A stretch of 7,677 nucleotides of DNA, taken from NCBI GenBank assembly GCA_020057985.1, contig JAGVEU010000151.1, positions 1-7,677 of the forward strand, in the 5' to 3' direction. A model generated the notes under the pieces. It searched no databases. It was not told the DNA's origin and saw only the letters and a list, made by a program, of their open reading frames with translations. Origin of the DNA: Calditrichota bacterium (GTDB taxonomy: Bacteria > Electryoneota > RPQS01). Shown here piece by piece: positions 5,557-7,677 of this stretch. Numbering within the stretch: position 1 is the first letter of the stretch; each line of letters begins with the position of its first letter. Made by a program: the position numbers and the translations under genes.

Positions 5557-5607
5557 TGATCTCAGTATCAAGCGCTTCGCAGATCTCAGTAGCTATGTGG
5601 CCTTGAA

Positions 5608-5704
5608 ATGCCGTTGTAGGGGCCGACCTGCGTGTCGGCCCGGCAGCCATTGGTCGTGCATAGATATTGACGGGCGGACACGCAGGTCCGCCCCTACAAG
5701 GCAT
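5608..5704. repeat. Palindromic dispersed element (TTGTAGGGGC type) with two internal hairpins
   Basis: Arms 5614-5641 and 5672-5699 are inverted copies matching at 26 of 28 positions; pairing extends outward to 5608 and 5704 past one unpaired G at 5613. Each arm is itself a hairpin: GGGCCGAC with GTCGGCCC around CTGCGT, and GGGCGGAC with GTCCGCCC around ACGCAG. The two differences between arms are the two partners of one base pair, so each small hairpin is preserved. Elements starting TGTAGGGGC are, as far as I recall, frequent interspersed palindromes in several bacterial phyla. The insertion lies 51 bases after the stop of the two-TM gene. Confidence 0.85.
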
Positions 5705-5744
5705 CGTTTAACGCCTGCTTAGTGATCGGCGCTGTCTGTCTCCT

Positions 5745-5928
5745 CATCGCTAACAAAAAGACAAGAATCCGAGTCGGTCATCAATCAATCAACCGTTTCC
5801 CGGTAACGCCGCACGGCTGTGCGCTCCGATTGAAAGCCATCGTGTTGCATAAAGGTGTTGCGCACGGCCGTGCGGCGCAACCGAAATCCCAAACCCTCTC
5901 TAAGACGCAAATACGGTTTCCGCACTGC
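5745..5928 (+). repeat. ~180-base dispersed repeat with long hairpin, copy 2
   Basis: Diverged copy of 4237-4414. Its inverted repeat pairs 5801-5824 with 5860-5883 at 21 of 24 positions around a 35-base loop. The left flank (AACAAAAAGACAAG, GTCGGTCATC) and right flank (AAACCC...ACGCAAATACGGTTTCCGCACTGC) both align with copy 1. Its right flank, read from 5891, gives KPSLRRKYGFRTA, very like the ORF6N tail after copy 1. Confidence 0.8.
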
Positions 5929-5993
5929 CCGACCGAGAGAGCACAGAAAAGGGACAAAAGCTCTAGTCCGTAAGAAAGCACATACTCTCTGAC

Positions 5994-5999
5994 TATAAT
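5994..5999 (+). promoter_or_regulatory. Possible -10 element (TATAAT) for the alpha-oxoamine synthase gene
   Basis: A perfect TATAAT lies 26 bases before the TTG start at 6026. No good -35 is found at 16-19 bases upstream. Members of the Bacteroidota often use a different promoter consensus, so this is tentative. Confidence 0.3.
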
Positions 6000-6025
6000 T
6001 CAATAAAGGAATCTGGGAAGCCGTT

Positions 6026-7249
6026 TTGAAAAACATTATTGCAAACATAAAACACATAGACCAACTTGGAATCTATCCACACATTCATGATATTGAGAGC
6101 ATAGATGGCAACAGAGCGATCCTCGCGGGGGGGGGGGCGGCAGACCTGTTCTGCGTGAATGATTACCTTGGATTGTCGCAGCGGAAGGAAATCATATCGG
6201 TAGCGAGCTCTCGACTTGCGGAATATGGACTCGGTGCGCGTGCGGTTCGCATGGCGGGAGGATCTTACGAAGTCCATACCAAATTCGAATCTGAACTCGC
6301 GGCGTTTTTGGGCAAAGATGATTCTGTTACTTTCGCATCAGGGATGCAAACTAACTTTTCGGTTATCAACGCCATTTGTAATCTTCTGCAAATGGACGAG
6401 GAGCGGAGTTTCATTTTGCCAACCACGTGTTTTATAGATCAGTTCGCTCATGCTTCTCTGCATGACGGATTGAAGGCGTCCGCTGTGTCATCAAAGATCT
6501 TTCCGCACTCAAACACGCGTGCTCTGAACAGATGCCTTGAACGATGCTCAACTCCTCGCAGAATCATCGTAATTGATGGATTGTATAGTACTGAAGGAGA
6601 TCTATCACCCCTTCCGGATATTCTTGAGCTTGCCGAAAAGCATGATGCAATTGTCTATATGGATGACGCGCACGGCATAGGAGCTATAGGAGTGCATCTC
6701 GGTGGAGTGGCAGACCATTTTGGTGTTGCCCACCATCCCAGTTTGATTATCGCGGGAACGCTTAGCAAAACTTTTGGTGGTATTGGAGATTTTGTAACGG
6801 GGGGCAATGACTTCTGTCGGTTCATTCGCGTGGCTGCGCGGGCGAATATATTTTCACATGCTCTGCCACCGCACATGGTATTTGCATTTCGGGAGGCATT
6901 GCGGATCATGCGCGAAGAAGCGGATACTCTCAAACAGGCGCTGCACAACAACATTGAATTAGCTCGCTCTGGATTACAGAAACTTGGTCTCAAGATACTC
7001 GGAGAATCAACCATTCCCATTATCCCTGTCATGGTTGGCGATGAAATGAAAAGTGTACGAGTCAGCGATGACCTATTGTCATTGGGGATCATGGCTCCTC
7101 CTTTTCGCTACCCAGCAACAGCTCGTGGTCAGGCTCGCATCCGTGTTGCGGTTACAGCGATTCATTCTGCGGAGCAGATCGAAAATCTCATTAGAGCCTT
7201 TGAGATCGTAAGCAAGCAGCATTCTCTTAGCAAACTGTACGTCAATTAG
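6026..7249 (+). CDS. Alpha-oxoamine synthase family PLP enzyme (BioF / KBL / serine palmitoyltransferase-like)
   Basis: Fold-type I PLP enzyme of 407 residues, near the 390-400 usual for the family. Members condense an amino acid with an acyl-CoA or acyl-ACP, with loss of CO2 in most. Visible motifs are NDYLGL (45-50), [15 protein letters not shown] (70-84), His142 in AHASLHDG for stacking on [17 protein letters not shown] (184-197) and [10 protein letters not shown] (213-222), whose acidic residue contacts the PLP nitrogen. The Schiff-base lysine is Lys248 in [10 protein letters not shown]. The C-terminal [19 protein letters not shown] matches the family end. The exact substrates cannot be told; no biotin, threonine-degradation or sphingolipid partner genes are visible. 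The start is a TTG at 6026, with GGGAAG five bases ahead; the frame is closed upstream at 5996 and the first ATG is codon 76, inside the fold. A run of 11 Gs covers codons 34-38. Confidence 0.88.
   Translation: MKNIIANIKHIDQLGIYPHIHDIESIDGNRAILAGGGAADLFCVNDYLGLSQRKEIISVASSRLAEYGLGARAVRMAGGSYEVHTKFESELAAFLGKDDSVTFASGMQTNFSVINAICNLLQMDEERSFILPTTCFIDQFAHASLHDGLKASAVSSKIFPHSNTRALNRCLERCSTPRRIIVIDGLYSTEGDLSPLPDILELAEKHDAIVYMDDAHGIGAIGVHLGGVADHFGVAHHPSLIIAGTLSKTFGGIGDFVTGGNDFCRFIRVAARANIFSHALPPHMVFAFREALRIMREEADTLKQALHNNIELARSGLQKLGLKILGESTIPIIPVMVGDEMKSVRVSDDLLSLGIMAPPFRYPATARGQARIRVAVTAIHSAEQIENLIRAFEIVSKQHSLSKLYVN
6127..6137 (+). repeat. Homopolymer of 11 G within the 5' coding part of the alpha-oxoamine synthase gene
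   Basis: Eleven consecutive Gs span codons 34-38 (A-G-G-G-A). Family-like sequence lies in the same frame on both sides ([10 protein letters not shown] before, FCVNDYLGL after), so the length of 11 is the in-frame state. Gain or loss of one or two Gs would truncate the enzyme. Confidence 0.9.
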
Positions 7250-7311
7250 GCTATTCGTACATTCTTTGCGGTGGTGTCCTACCCCGTCGAAATCTGAACC
7301 AAATAAAAACC

Positions 7312-7677
7312 ATGCAAAAACTACCCATTACCAAAGTAAACCTCAAGAACCAGCGCGTGCTCGTGCGCGTGGATTTCAATGTGCCGCTGGACGGCGACGT
7401 TGTGACCGATGACACGCGGATTCGCGAAAGTCTGCCGACCATTCAGAAGATCATGAACGAAGGCGGCAAGTGTATTCTCATGAGCCATCTTGGCCGGCCA
7501 AAAGGCAAGCGGGCGGAGGAATTTAGCCTGAAACCTGCGGCGCAAAGACTGTCCGTGTTGCTCCAGCAGCCTGTGATCATGGCTCCGGATTGCATCGGCG
7601 ATGAGGTCGAGCGAGTTGTGAACCGTCTCGAAGGCGGTCAGGTCATGCTGCTGGAGAATCTGCGCTTCTATGCCGAG
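7312..7677 (+). CDS. pgk: Phosphoglycerate kinase, N-terminal part (runs off the window)
   Basis: This enzyme transfers the acyl phosphate of 1,3-bisphosphoglycerate to ADP, the step after gapA in glycolysis. The 122 residues present cover the start of the N-terminal, 3-phosphoglycerate-binding domain of a protein that is usually about 400 residues long. [10 protein letters not shown] (19-28) carries the substrate-contacting Asp21 and Asn23. [12 protein letters not shown] (33-44) contains Arg36, SHLGRPKGK (58-66) contains His59 and Arg62, and [10 protein letters not shown] (113-122) contains Arg118. All these basic-patch residues are conserved. The ATG at 7312 matches the family N-terminus. 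No Shine-Dalgarno sequence is seen in the A-rich leader AACCAAATAAAAACC, which is not unusual in Bacteroidota-like genomes. It follows the alpha-oxoamine synthase gene by 62 bases, with no terminator seen. Confidence 0.96.
   Translation, partial: MQKLPITKVNLKNQRVLVRVDFNVPLDGDVVTDDTRIRESLPTIQKIMNEGGKCILMSHLGRPKGKRAEEFSLKPAAQRLSVLLQQPVIMAPDCIGDEVERVVNRLEGGQVMLLENLRFYAE

Larger units (their letters stand above)
5557..6025. other. Repeat-filled intergenic region between the two-TM gene and the alpha-oxoamine synthase gene
   Basis: These 469 bases hold the palindromic element (5608-5704), copy 2 of the large hairpin repeat (5745-5928) and a possible promoter (5994). Short open frames here encode only translated repeat sequence and have no family support. 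Confidence 0.7.

Noticed and set aside
5519..5973. Two short + strand open frames (5519-5722 and 5722-5973)
   Set aside because: Both consist mainly of translated palindromic elements and lack ribosome binding sites and family similarity.

Overview
The window reads as an accessory-rich chromosomal stretch from an uncultured-type bacterium of the FCB group (Bacteroidota/Ignavibacteria/Chlorobi and related candidate phyla). The main argument is the C-terminal type IX secretion (T9SS) sorting domain at the left end, with its typical NYPNPFNPST motif. Short dispersed palindromic repeats, common in genomes of this kind, fit this. The phylum is inferred, not proven. All supported genes lie on the + strand.

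Left end (1-474): the tail of a probable IS630-like transposase stops at 90. It is followed directly by an orphan 3' piece of a T9SS-secreted protein, which suggests an insertion sequence cut that gene. Core gene (535-1539): a complete NAD-type glyceraldehyde-3-phosphate dehydrogenase. The next glycolytic gene, phosphoglycerate kinase, starts only at 7312 and runs off the right edge. The two are often adjacent in bacteria; here about 5.8 kb of accessory DNA separates them.

The accessory block holds an FkbM-family methyltransferase (1553-2383), an unrecognised secreted protein (2506-3333), an ORF6N-domain DNA-binding protein (3638-4339), an unrecognised protein with two membrane segments (4657-5556) and an alpha-oxoamine synthase of the BioF/KBL type (6026-7249). 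No single pathway joining them is evident. The methyltransferase follows gapA by 13 bases and may be co-transcribed with it; the others have sizeable leaders.

The most striking signals are non-coding. Upstream of the ORF6N gene, four 27-base palindromes sit at centre spacings of 65, 63 and 65 bases and keep their symmetry by paired changes. They look like a helically phased operator array, probably bound by the ORF6N protein. The 3' end of the ORF6N gene appears to be broken by a 259-base block of nested short repeats. A related ~180-base hairpin repeat recurs at 5745-5928, next to a second palindromic element (5608-5704) whose two arms differ by a compensatory base-pair swap. Heptanucleotide GATGAA-type repeats mark three gene ends. 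An 11-G run lies inside the 5' part of the alpha-oxoamine synthase gene and could make it phase-variable, or could be a sequencing risk.
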